Positions 1 to 11,480 of a stretch of DNA of 64,000 nt are shown here, piece after piece; positions within the stretch are counted from its first letter, which is position 1; the number at the start of each line of letters is the position of its first letter. The stretch spans positions 372,001 through 436,000 of the forward strand of contig JAUTDP010000010.1 of NCBI GenBank assembly GCA_033439795.1, given 5' to 3'. The translations under genes were made by a program, and so were the position numbers. Under the pieces are notes generated by a model. The model had not been told where the DNA came from. It did not search any database and saw only the letters and a program-made list of their open reading frames with translations. This DNA is from Sordaria brevicollis. Lineage: Eukaryota > Ascomycota > Sordariomycetes > Sordariales > Sordariaceae.

Positions 1-2615
1 CTCATTACCTTTTTTGGCAAGGACAGCCAATGGATCAACGAAAGCCTTGGAGATTGCATCCTTGTCCGCCTCAGGAAGCACCCGGATGCCAGCCGTCCAG
101 AGTTGGCTATAGGCCTCTATCAATGCCTCCTGTGTCGAGAGAGTATTGGAGGATACTGAGTCAAGGGCTGGGAACACATCCCCAAGGTCATTAGTGATGT
201 TGCTGCCTTTGTCCGTAGAGTAGTATACTGATCTGGAAACGAGATGTGCAAGTGCGTTGAACGCTCCTTCAACCGCATTGAGCTCCGATCCAACGGCCGT
301 CTTGAAGTTCTTCGCAATGTCAGCCAAGGAAGCCTTGTACTTGTTGATGGATTCAGTACTGTTAGCCGGATGAGCGGCCAAGATACCAAACGCCGAGCAA
401 GCAAGGGGCCGGATCTCCCGCTTGTTGGAAGTAATTAGCGGCAGGAGTTCCCTAGCACGAGCAACCAATGGCCCGATGATCCTGCTCGGAGTGAAAGAAG
501 CGAGTTCTGCGAACGAACGTGCACATCCCTCTGCAATTTCAGTGTCCTCCAAGAGCATTCCATCAAAGGCCGAACGAAGGAGGCAGAATATGGCCTGGTT
601 ATGCTCGCTGGATGTCAGGTAGTCGCGAATAGCACGCCGTGTCTTGAGATCAGAGTGTACGCTTGCACTCAACTGGCGCTCCCAGCCCGGTTCAATGGTG
701 AAGTCTTTCAATGCAGTGAGGAAGAGAATCCGCTTGCAATAATCGACAGCGACAGGAAAAGCCCGAATACACTGTCCGGGAAAGTTGCCGATTGATGACC
801 TTTCGTCGATATCCATATCAGCGTCGGGCTTCCCACTGTATGATATGGTCTTCGTGAAAAAGGTGATTACCATGTCGTGCCAGGCCGGCAGGGTTCTGGA
901 TTTCTCCTCATTGGCGTAGTACGTCCAAGGATCCAAGCCCTTTTGGCCCTCCTCGACAACATCGCTCCGCTCATCGCGCCGGCCAGCAACTGCAAGGATA
1001 TTGACCCATCGTGCGTAGATATCGGAAAAGGGCAGGCATTGATTGGCCCATTTTGTTGCAGCGTGTCGAGAACTCCGGACGATGTCGCCTTCTTCGGTCT
1101 TGGCCATCGACTCCAGGATCAAGGCATGAAGCTGTTCAGACACGTCAGGATTGTGAGGTGGCCTGAAGTTTGCAGCAAGGCTGGATAGTGCGGCATCAAT
1201 GTTGACAACGACATCTGCCGTGGGATCTTCGCAAAGTGATTTGAACAACCACTGGGCCAACGTCATGCGCTCCGTGTCGGACATAGCCGTACCTTTTGCA
1301 AGGACGCCAATCGTTTCGTAGGCCCTGGAACGGAGTGTGTTATCGTCAAGAGACTGGCGCTCAGGCTTAGGCCAGCCCTGGGCCTCAACGAACTCCCGGA
1401 GGAGGGTGACAAGTAAGGACCTGATCTTTGAAAATTCCGGCTTGTTGGCGCCTATGCGGGCAACCCAGTTGATGAACTCAAACAGGGCCCGGTGCACCTT
1501 TGTGAGTTCGAGCCCGGAAGATGAAGCAGACGACGATGCTCCATCGATTTGCATGGCATCTGGACTTTCTCTCTGAGTGGCCACATCTAAACGGAAAGCT
1601 GCTAGGATCTCGTCGGTGAATGTCGTTGAGATTTCGGACTTGCTCAACAGGCCAAGAATACGTATCCTGTACGGAGCCGGTAGTTTCGAGTGGGCCTCAA
1701 AGAGCTGGCGAACAATCTCTCGGTCTTCTAGTGACACCTTGCTTCTCTTGAGCATATCGTCGCCAACGCCAGCGAGGCGGAAATCGGAGCTCGAGGCAGC
1801 ATAGATGGCCGGGAGGAAACGTTCTTGGTCCGTGAAAGCACCGCTGGCAAGGAAGTTGACGGCTTGGATTCGACTCTCGGCCAGGCTAAGGCCGGACTCG
1901 GCGGGGTTCCATGTCTCGGGTTTGTTCAGTGTGAGAAATGGGATATCCGATTGGGCCATACCAGGGGAAACGGTAGAGCCTTGGGCATTTATACGCAACA
2001 ATAGTAGCTTTCCCAACCAGTCGGCGACAAACTTGGCATCCTTAGGATCCTGGAGGCCGATTGTATCTCTGAGGGTCTCGTCCTCCTTGCTCCCCCTTGG
2101 CGGCAGCTTGAAGTCACGAAGACAACGGAGGAAAATGTTAAACAGCCCGGCCCTCGATGCGCTCGCATCCGAAGCAATACCGGGGAGGATCTTGGGAATG
2201 AGCTCTCGACGTTCGACCACGCTCAGTCTCACGATACTGTGCTGTATGAAGACAATATCAAAATGCTTGATAAGCTGTGACTCTGTGGCCTTGTACTGGT
2301 CAAGCAAAGCGGCAACGGGGAGTACAATGCTGGGTTGCTTGATGAAAGTGGTAAGCCGTTGGCATACTTGTACGACCTGCGGACATGGCATGTGAGCTTT
2401 CACACTGGTTGAATTTCTCATGATGAGCACGACGTATGATGACGGACCTTGTTGCGGACTGAGGCATACTCGCTGCCGGCTTTCAGAAGTAGGGGTGGTA
2501 GGAATGTTTTTAGAAGCTGCTGTAGCTTCTCTTCATTGTTGGCCACGGCGAGAATGCGAAAGTCCACCTTTTCTACAAGGTCCAGTTCTCTCTGTTCGGT
2601 TGATGAGGTCGTCAT
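1..2615 (-). CDS. ecm29: Proteasome component/adaptor Ecm29, N-terminal part (runs off left edge)
   Basis: Ecm29 is a large HEAT-repeat protein that tethers the 26S proteasome core to its regulatory particle and to other partners. The start at 2615 opens an exon of 56 codons (2615-2448) containing ELDLVEKVDFRI and LLKTFLPPLLLKAGSEY, which match the conserved Ecm29 N-terminus. A 71-nt phase-0 intron (2447-2377, GTCCGT...CCGCAG) follows. Exon 2 then stays open from 2376 to base 1, giving about 848 visible residues of a family usually near 1,850. The visible protein is helical, Leu/Ala-rich and has no signal peptide, as expected for HEAT/ARM repeats. The C-terminal half and stop lie outside the window. 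The next gene rightward is more than 6 kb away and on the other strand, so the promoter is its own. Identification rests on the N-terminal motif, length and repeat character. Confidence 0.9.
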
Positions 2616-5600
2616 GGTGAGGTCTTTGCTGTAAGTCAAAAGAAAGTCGTTGCTGGTTGAGGTTGGGCTGGTAACGGAGCTTGGATAAGGGCCACACCAA
2701 AGGCGCAGAGGGAACCGTGAGATGCAGTTGAGAAGGACAATGCGCGAGTGCGGAAACGTGTCTGGAAAAACAACAGTCAAATTAAATGGAGAGTAAAATT
2801 ATACTATCAGGCAGAGAAACGTATTGCCACGCTCTGGTTCCTCGTCAGCCAGCTGTGCCTGGCGATCTTTGTGCAGTATGTGTTGTAGTCTAGAGGTATC
2901 TTTCATCGTGGTGGATGACAACTGACAACCTTCAACCAGGGGCACTCCTGACCGGACGAGCTGCCCTGGCTGTTCGCTGGCAGGCACAAGATGCCCACGC
3001 AGGCTCGCTGGTACCTTGGGGTACGTACCTGAGCCCCGCCAATATGACTAATCAGACCTTGCGGTCCCCTTGGCAAAGAAGCACGGGCCAACGCCAGCTG
3101 CCGACCCGAGCCTACCGATTGGTCAACAACTGCCCCTGCTTTGCCAAGCTTCAGATGGAAGTTCCAACTGACAACGGAACTCCATCCAGTCCTCCTCCCA
3201 GTTTCCCACGATGTTGAGCTTTCAGATCACGATATCCTTCAACGACGACAAAGGCCACTCTTACAATATGGTCCATCAACGGTTACTTTGGCTCAATTGA
3301 TGAGCTCGCTTAATCTTTGTTGGCTTCAGCCGCAACCAACCGATCACACACTCACAGCCTTTCCAAAGAGATATTGTCTTGCCCACCTCTAGAGCCTGCT
3401 ACCTGAATTCTCCTTCGCCAACACCACAAGACAGTAGTGTCGAGCAAGCCGCCAAATTCTACCCACCTTCCTTTTAGTGGCCTGCAGATGGTTTACCTTG
3501 CGGACGCTCTGGGTGGATCTTGGTTATCCATCTTCCCGAACCCACGCCATCCAGGGTTGTTCGTCCCGCGCTGGGTCCAGGAATCAAATGAGAACTGTCG
3601 GCGTTAGTTACGCTTATTTTACCTGGTCAATGTGCATTCTGGCTTATCATTGTGGATGTGCTTCACAATAAGCTCAAAGTCTGCATTTACCACGGCGAGC
3701 TATCCCGGCGCTTGGATGTACACAGCTCGGTCGATCTGCCTGTTATCAGTCACGAAATGTCTTCTTGCACGGCTTCAATCATGTTCAAGCTGCTGGTGGG
3801 GAGACCTCCCGGCCGGCGATTCATCTTGGTTTCCGATCCTTTTCTCAGTCCAAAAATATGAGCCTGTGTGTAGCTTACTTTGCATGAGCGCACACCAAGG
3901 CATGGCACACGTACGTTTGCACATTCTGCAAAAAGAGGCTTATCTGGCTTTTCGTGTTTTGGAAGTTCAAACACGAAAAATGTCCCATTTACTCAAGGCA
4001 TGGCTTCTGAGACTGCCTCCGAATCCGCATGATGTTTACACACACAGGCGGGCAGCCTTACTCTGTATATCAAAGTGGAAGCTTCTTGCCTCTCCGGCGC
4101 GCAACTACCAAGGGTATGATTCAGGCACATTTGCCCCCAGTGATATCGGTCCATAGCCAAAGTGCTAGTTAGTGGCGTGACATTTCATGCTGGAGATTCA
4201 ACTCTACTGGAATATCAAGAAGCGTGGCATGGCCACGCGGACACAAAGGTTCGAGGCATATCTACCTAGGTAGCCATGTATACCAGGTTGCAACAACGTC
4301 GTGGTTACTTTACCGATGCCCACAATATGTTATCCGACTTGGAGGTGAAGCTCCGTCACTATTGGCTGTAAATGCCGATTAAGGTAACGGTAGATCCGGG
4401 GAAGGTTGTATCGCACACCAAACAGTGTGGTATGGCACGCGTTTGCCGATTGAATGAGTACATTTTATCTCGTTCTTTTCTTTTCGAGGAAAGCCTTCTT
4501 CCGTCCAGAACGGAGACACAAGACAAAAGCACTCCTTTCCAGGAGATCTGGGACTGGACGCAAGTTTGATAAAGGTCCAGCCGTGTGTTGACTTGTCAAT
4601 GTAAGGAGTAACAGACAACAAAGTACACCAGGTTCAGAACAGGGGGATTGTCATCGATCGTTCAGCACATGGAGATAAAGCCCACCAGTCAGCAACAAGT
4701 ACTTGGCTAAATCGGTGCACTTACATACAACGGATCGCTAGTGACAGGCCGCGCCGCGTGGTTGCTGGAGACGCACGACATTTGGGTTCTGGAACCTTTG
4801 GAGAAGCATCTTTTCCACACCCCCTTTGCCCTGTCAAGGTGAGATCCCCATCTCTTGATTCGTCCTCCCGGCGCCTTGCTTCAGGACAAGTCGTCTTTTG
4901 CGACTCGCACTGGTTGGGGTTCCATACACTCCATTCAGATCCCTACCGGCATCTCCACAGGATTCCTGTTGTTTCTTTACCCTCCCGGCAACCACGCCGT
5001 CACCGTCCTACCGGAAGCAGCCTCCTGGAATGTTTCCAAAGGATTGTATACTCGACCATACTTCCATTACCGAGTTACAAAGTCTATTTGGTAGCTAAGC
5101 TTCCATCCCACGCATCTCCATGAGCACCAGACCACCTGCGTTCTGGAAACGAGCCTGCGGACCTACCCATCGTAGTTCATGTTCCATCATCGGCCACCAG
5201 GTATCACGAATCATATGCTCAACCTTCCATCCCAGGCAACTGTCCAATTTTGCCACAGACACAACTAGCTTTGACTCCTGGCCCTCACATACAAACACAC
5301 ATATAAGAGATGGGAACGCACTGACTAGGGATGGTAGGGCCCGGTAGGTACTGTGAATTGCTCGAGACTTTGAGGCCCAAGGTATCAGTCGTCAGAACCC
5401 TACGTAGCCTTGTAACAGCAGCCCCCATTAAGTTTTGACAAAGTGTGCGTGCAAATGGGACCTCACATTATATGAGTGTGTTAGTGTTAGTATGGACATG
5501 TTGAAAGCGATTCCGTCGATATCTGACCGTTGCCTGCGCCTCAAAATACGGATAGACTGCCATGGAGCGTCCCCCATTCCGTAAAAGATTGAAAACAAAC

Positions 5601-6300
5601 ACCTTCCCTATCCTATGACACCGATGTCCGGATTGAGTGCAAACATCTTTTGCATCTCAAGGAGGAAGACTGCAGTGGGGTGTTGGGCATTGTGAAAGTC
5701 GGATTCGGGGAAGAAAGGCTTGTACCGGCGCCCAGAGACTTTGGCCGGATTGAAATGGGAATTGCAGAAAACCACGCTGGCCGACCTCAAATTTGAAGCT
5801 GTGGAAAGAGCATTTTGCGTCGTGCCTACCTGCTCCTGCTGCTTTTAAGGAAATGCCTTTTCCATGAACCCGTTCACGTTAGCTCTTTCCCTACAGAATT
5901 GGTGATCTACACTAACATTGGAGCAAGTTCATGCAAGTCACTTTAGTGGATCGTGGTACCTAACAGGCATCACGAAATCGGCCGTGCGAAAAGTACACCT
6001 TGGTTTCGGGTACATCCGCACATGATAGTATCATCAATGCGCTAGAACGCGGTCATGGCGTCGGCCTCCCCCTCCCTTCCCCACCATGCCCACCATCGCA
6101 GGAAAGAAAGACTTTGTGCAGGTAATAACAAACCATACCTGCAGCAGAGGGCAAAAATATGGCGGGCACAGTACAGTCGGGTACATTCTGACACACCACT
6201 GCTGAGGGTGAAAATCTGGTCTGGGGCTGGTCTGTCCCCGCGTCGGGCGATACATCGGCGCACCGTGACCGTAATATACAAGCAGGAAGCGGAAGAGGCG
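2616..6300. other. Intergenic region upstream of ecm29, no gene supported
   Basis: Open frames on both strands here are short, lack splice-consistent partners and have no recognisable domain. CCAAT/ATTGG-like pentamers occur near 3038-3120, as expected of a fungal promoter facing ecm29. A perfect 12-bp palindrome, CTACCTAGGTAG, lies near 4262; such motifs are common in this type of genome. No RNA gene was seen. Confidence 0.5.
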
Positions 6301-9300
6301 CGGTCTTTCCCAGTTTTTTACGTTTTTCTTAGCTTTGCAGCTTTGCTCTGCCCGAAAATCCAAAGCTCCACCAGTTTTTATTCAATTTAATCCTCGTCCT
6401 CTTTCCTCACCTTTTTCCGACTTCCACCACCACTTATGTAGCAAGGACCCCCTCCACCTTTCTTCTCCATCTGCTTTCCGCTCTTCACTTCTCTTTCTCA
6501 TTGGAGTCGTCTGCGTTTGCTTTGCCGTGTGTGGTGCACATCTCCAAGTCTTTTTTTTTTCCAATTCCTGCCTTACTCGCACCAAACGTCGTCGTCCTCT
6601 TGGCTTTCGGCTTTCTTCGATCACTTCTCTCGTGCTTTGCGGTTGTTTCCTGTACCGCCAGCTACCCCAAAAGTCGTCGTTAGCTTCGTGACAAGGTCCG
6701 TATTCTACCTCACTCCTGCTGGTGCCCGCGGACGCCATGCTGAACAGGCGGATCCTATAGCAATTGGTCCTCCTTCTTCCTCCCGTTGGAAAAAAAAAAA
6801 CACGCAAGGACACTGCTCAACTTTCAGTGCCGTTGAAGAGTAAGTTTAGCCACTGGTTATGCCCTATCTCCAGCCCAGTCTTGATGCCCCTTCCTTCCGT
6901 GCTCGCAAGCTCCATGTGGTGTGGCAAGGGATATTCTGTTCGTCGCCGTGGTGCCCGCGCAGCTCGGCTATTATGTGACTGTTCCCAAGCTCTCTGGCAA
7001 GGCAAAGAGCTATAGGACATGTACCGGATTGGCCCATCCAGCAAACAACCTCGATTACACGCGACTCGGAACACGAATTCCCCTTCAGAGGTCCGAGGCT
7101 TACCGAATCCCACCTCTCCCTTCGATCCCCGACGTCATCCCGATCTCCGATTTCCCAAGACCCCGTCCGCTACCCCTACGACACGCTACGACGCTGCCTC
7201 GATTTGAATACCACGTCCCAGAGCGAGAGACAGACAACAGTGGATGATACAAAAGGCTTTTGGCAACCGGGCAGGGACGAAAACGGGGATGTGATGCGTG
7301 CAGATCGGTGGGCAACGTCGACGGCCTCACAGAGCAACGGATCTTGCGTGTGTACTCTGAACGATTGGGTCTTGGAATAGTCCATTGGAACCTTTTGTGG
7401 CTCCAACAACCTCTCTGGGATCCTTTGCTACATCGCTCCTCTCGGGGGTCTGACATACGGGAGCGCGGAGATCTGCGGCGTGGCTGCCACCACCTATACC
7501 CTATTCGCGAGACCCTCCACGTCTTCGGTCTCTAATGCTCTCATGATCTCTTTATGCGGTCCAGACGTGTCACTCGGACCGGAGCAAGATGCCTGTCACT
7601 CGGCGTCGGGGACCGTCCATGGGGCTGGCAATGGAGGGGATGGGCCGAGAAAGGAACTCGAGGACTGTCTACATCCCCAGTACTCACGGCAAGCAGATGG
7701 GCAACGTCTCTTCCCTGCTACCAGGTGCTCCTGTCATCAATGCCCAGAACGAGTTTGGCTTTGCTGCGGAACTGAGCTGGTTCAAGGGTTGATCTGCTAG
7801 TTGCTGGCCTGGCTGCAACCACTCACATAACGGAGATATTGTGCGAAGGCTTCGCTTTGCAGAAGCCGAGCAAACACTGAACTTGAGATGACACAGTTGC
7901 CAACGGATGCCACCTTCATCTTGCGCGGGCCGGCCCTTGATGCTGTCTTGGATGTTTACTAATACCCCGCGTCTCGCAGATCTCGCAGCTCCTTATCTTT
8001 GGTCCGGAAATTGTGCCGGATACAGGTAAACGCCTTTTCGTCTTCGAGGTTTGTCGTCTCATCACGGCCAACTTTCGTCATAGTACGTTCTTAATAGGCG
8101 TAACAGTGCCCTGAATAACACTCGATCCCGCTGCAGCCCAACATATTGCTTGTTGAGTTCATCCCAACCCGAAACCGGTAAGTGTCTGCCTCCTTCCCTC
8201 CTGTGTTTGTGCTTCCCTTTCATCCCATGTGGTGAGTATTTGATCACACTAGGTGCTTTTGTGGTCTGGACCTTTGCATATCGGCTGGTTCCCGTTGCGT
8301 CAGAGGGAGCCCTATTGTGTGCCTTTACCTTGCAAAAAATCAGGCAGCTCATTCTGGGTGTCTGGGTATAAAAGCTTTCTCCTCGAGAGCCTTCCCGCCG
8401 GAGCTAATCTTTCTCCTCGACATCATCAAATCTAACAACATGTGGCACGTTCAGAAACACGGCACGCACTTGCGGCACGCTTCGAGATTTCCTCGACCTC
8501 CCCGCAACACAATCGTCGGATCAGTCAACTTGTAAGTGTTGATCTTGTTGTTTACCTTTCGGCTTTTACTTTCCCCGTTTTCCTGGCATTTTCCTCAGCT
8601 GCTTGCGAGTGCTTGCAGGCGCGCATGCGCAGCCTTGCAGGAGGGTTAAGTTTTGTCTGGACTCGGCCGAGGACTGAGCAGTGCCCACATCTTTGGCAAA
8701 ATATCGGGACCGCTGAGCATTACTCGAAAATTTCTCCACTCTGGCAAACTTCCATCCTTGTCCCTCGCTCGCAGTTCCTGCCTTTGGATTCTACGTACCC
8801 TACTACCTATCCTACTACTGCCGCCTTCCACCTGCCCTGACTTCCGCCTCACCTTCCACTTTTCCCCCTCAGCAACCCTTGCCTTGCGCTGTTCAAGTTG
8901 CAGTCATCGTGGTAAGGCCTCACTTTGCACCCTCCCACCATTCTTCGCGTTCAAAAAGAATACCCTCGAGGTTTTCGTTTTTGATATCCCCCGCCCCGCG
9001 TTCTTTTTGGGTACGCTTGTTCATCTCCAGGACAACCACCCGAGAGTCCGGACAAGGCAGATCTAGCCACTTGCCGTCTCACTGCAAGGTTTGCGCTTAT
9101 AACTGCTTTCCTACCTTGCCATACCCACTTTCCCCCAGCTTTCTTCATCGTTCCCGTGGCAACAGCCCGCCCTCTTATCCTTCTGCTTCGGGCCCTTCTG
9201 CCAGCATTCATACGCGTCTCTCATCTTCCCCGCTTCTTTTCATACACCATCATCCTTTTTTGATCTTCTCTCACTCTAGCATCACCACGATTGTCGCTGT

Positions 9301-9341
9301 CGTGTGTTGCTTCCTGGACTAGACTGACAGCGCAAAGTACC
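6301..9341 (+). other. Pyrimidine-rich promoter/leader zone upstream of the triple-RRM gene
   Basis: The plus strand is strongly C/T-rich (6330-6700 and 8520-9300), as in many Neurospora promoters and 5' leaders. A good TATA box sits at 8367-8373. Downstream, a short ATG-initiated frame (8440-8535) ends at a GTAAGT-type donor at 8532, suggesting a spliced 5' leader carrying an upstream ORF. Between 6921 and 7800 all three forward frames contain protein-like stretches (see findings), but I could not build a consistent gene. Antisense frames here are by-products of the skewed composition. Confidence 0.4.
8367..8373 (+). promoter_or_regulatory. TATA box, probable core promoter of the triple-RRM gene
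   Basis: TATAAAA stands just before a C/T-rich leader that continues to the ATG at 9342. A GTAAGT donor at 8532 would fit an intron in the leader. The assignment is inferred from position only. Confidence 0.4.
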
Positions 9342-10998
9342 ATGGCCGATTACACTGCTCCCGGAGCCCCCGGCACCAACAACGCCGCTCCTGCTATGAA
9401 CGGCAACTCTGAGGCCAACTTCCAGGCTCCCGCCGCTCTCGTTCAGCCCGGCACCAACGAGGCTAGCAAGACCCTGTGGTGAGTAAACGAATCGCTACCT
9501 CTAGTCTCATCCTTCACTTAGACCACTGCCTGCTGAACAGTATCTGACTTTGCAATCAGGATGGGCGAAATGGAAGGCTGGATGGATGAGAACTTCATTA
9601 AGAACGTCTTCACTACCGTCCTCGGCGAGAGCGTTCAGGTCAAGGTCATCCGCGATCGCAACTCTGGGTGAGTGTCCCCGCTATCCTCACTGTGTCATGA
9701 CATTTTATGATCTTCGTGCTATATACTGACACCCTTCTGACTGCAGTAACGCCGGCTATTGCTTCATCGAGTTCTCCACTCCCGAGGCTGCTCAAAAGGC
9801 CCTTAACCTGAACGGCACTCCCGTTCCTAACAGCAACCGGGCCTTCAAGCTGAACTGGGCTTCCGGTGGTGGTCTCATCGACCGTCGGTGCGTAACACTT
9901 TGCTTCCATTGATTAGCATGTCACTGATAGCAATATAGAGACGATCGCGGCCCCGAATATAGCATCTTCGTCGGCGACCTGGGTCCTGAGGTCAACGAGT
10001 TTGTCCTCGTCTCACTTTTCCAATCTCGATTCCCGTCTTGCAAGTCAGCTAAGATCATGACCGACGCCATGACCGGTCAATCCCGTGGCTACGGATTCGT
10101 CCGCTTTTCAGACGAAGGAGATCAGCAGAGGGCGCTCGTCGAAATGCAAGGCGTCTATTGTGGCAACCGTCCGATGAGAATCAGTACTGCTACTCCCAAG
10201 ACTAGGTTAGTCCTTTGCCCTGTTAAATATCTGAATCCGGTGCTAACACTCCTTAGCAGAACTCACCAGTACGGTGCCCATGCTCCGCATGCCGCTAATC
10301 CCATGATGGCCCCCGTCCCTACGCACGCCGCCAACATGCAGTGGGGCGTGCCTCCCCAGCCGTACTACTCCGGCTTCAACCCTATGCAGCCCATGAACCA
10401 GTTCACCGACCCAAACAACACTACTGTTTTCGTCGGCGGTCTCTCCGGCTATGTTACTGAGGACGAGCTTCGCTCCTTCTTCCAGGGATTCGGCGAAATT
10501 ACCTATGTCAAGATCCCTCCCGGCAAGGGCTGCGGTTTTGTTCAGTTCGTCCACCGTCACGCCGCCGAAATGGCGATCAACCAGATGCAAGGGTATCCCA
10601 TCGGCAACTCGCGCGTCCGTCTCTCCTGGGGCCGCTCCCAGAACAACTCCGGCGTCGGCACCCCTTACCGCCCTGCTCCCCCTCCGCCTCACTATATGGG
10701 CCCTCCCCCCCCTCCCGGCCCTGCTGGTCCCTATGGCGCTCCCCACTTCGGCGGTAACGGCGGCCCGCCTCCAGCTTTGGTGAGCCCGACCCCTCTCCAC
10801 CCTCTCGCAACCTTTCAGGCCCCCTTTTCGAAGGCCATCATGGCCCCCGAGCCCTCAATTTTGACTCCGGTTCCTCATAAGAGTTATCGCCATGCATCCA
10901 TCAAGCGACCTATCACCTGGGCTCCCCTTTTGAGCTTTGCCAAGCTCCACACGTCTCCTGGACACCCCGTCCTGGAGCCCGTCGAGATCCCCCGTTAG
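9342..10998 (+). CDS. Triple-RRM mRNA-binding post-transcriptional regulator (Nam8/Ngr1/Csx1 type)
   Basis: Proteins of this group bind U- or AU-rich RNA and control mRNA stability or U1-dependent splicing. Exons are 9342-9478, 9560-9667, 9747-9887, 9939-10205 and 10260-10998, all with GT-AG boundaries, giving about 463 residues. RRM1 is at about residues 45-127 (LWMGEMEGWMDENFIKNVF; RNP1-like NAGYCFIEF). RRM2 is at about 135-215 (YSIFVGDLGPEVNEF; RGYGFVRF). RRM3 is at about 272-345 (TTVFVGGLSGYVTEDEL; GCGFVQF). The N-terminus is Ala/Pro/Asn-rich and a Pro/Gly-rich stretch follows RRM3. The fourth intron (10206-10259) is 54 nt with no in-frame stop, so retention would insert 18 residues. A GTGAGC donor at 10780 and a glutamine-rich frame downstream leave the C-terminus uncertain. 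The start sits in a good context (TACCATGGCC). Confidence 0.88.
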
Positions 10999-11480
10999 TT
11001 TCGAATCTCGACCACCACCCTGCTAGTGGCAGAGTGGAAAACCAAGATAACGACCTTTTAAGATCCAGCAATTCTGCGAAGCTTAAGAATGGAACCAGTG
11101 GTTCCTCCTACGGCCAAGGTGGCCATGTTGTTTATCGTGGTGGGAAAATGCGACTACGAAGAGTTTCAAAAGACCCTCGACGGCACTTACTCGCACCACC
11201 AAGGAACAACAACGCGAATTTACAATCAGCGACAACTTTGTTTTTTCAACCCAACAGCAATTTCTTTTTCAGCAACAATTTCCTCCTCAGCAACAATTTG
11301 TTTTTCTCTCCCAGCAACAACTTTTTTTTCCCTTTCAGTCCTTTTCAACAACTCAACACTTTGCTAACAGATAACGAACATAGTAATGACGCTATACCAG
11401 TACTTATGGTTGATCATCGCTCGGCGTTGGGGTATGGCGTACCGGCAATCAAAACGTCCCCAGGTAACCGGTTGGCTTGA
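10999..11480 (+). other. Probable 3' region or alternative C-terminal coding of the triple-RRM gene, glutamine-rich frame
   Basis: From about 11120 to 11388 one forward frame reads as a glutamine/phenylalanine-rich tract (TQQQFLFQQQFPPQQQFVF). This resembles the Q-rich tails of Csx1/Nam8 proteins. Another frame (10990-11150) also looks hydrophilic and open. Either this is decayed 3' UTR or an unrecognised intron near 10780 joins the gene to one of these frames. Confidence 0.35.

Noticed and set aside
1805..2395. Plus-strand open frame of 196 codons
   Set aside because: It is antisense to ecm29 exon 2, which has clear homology.
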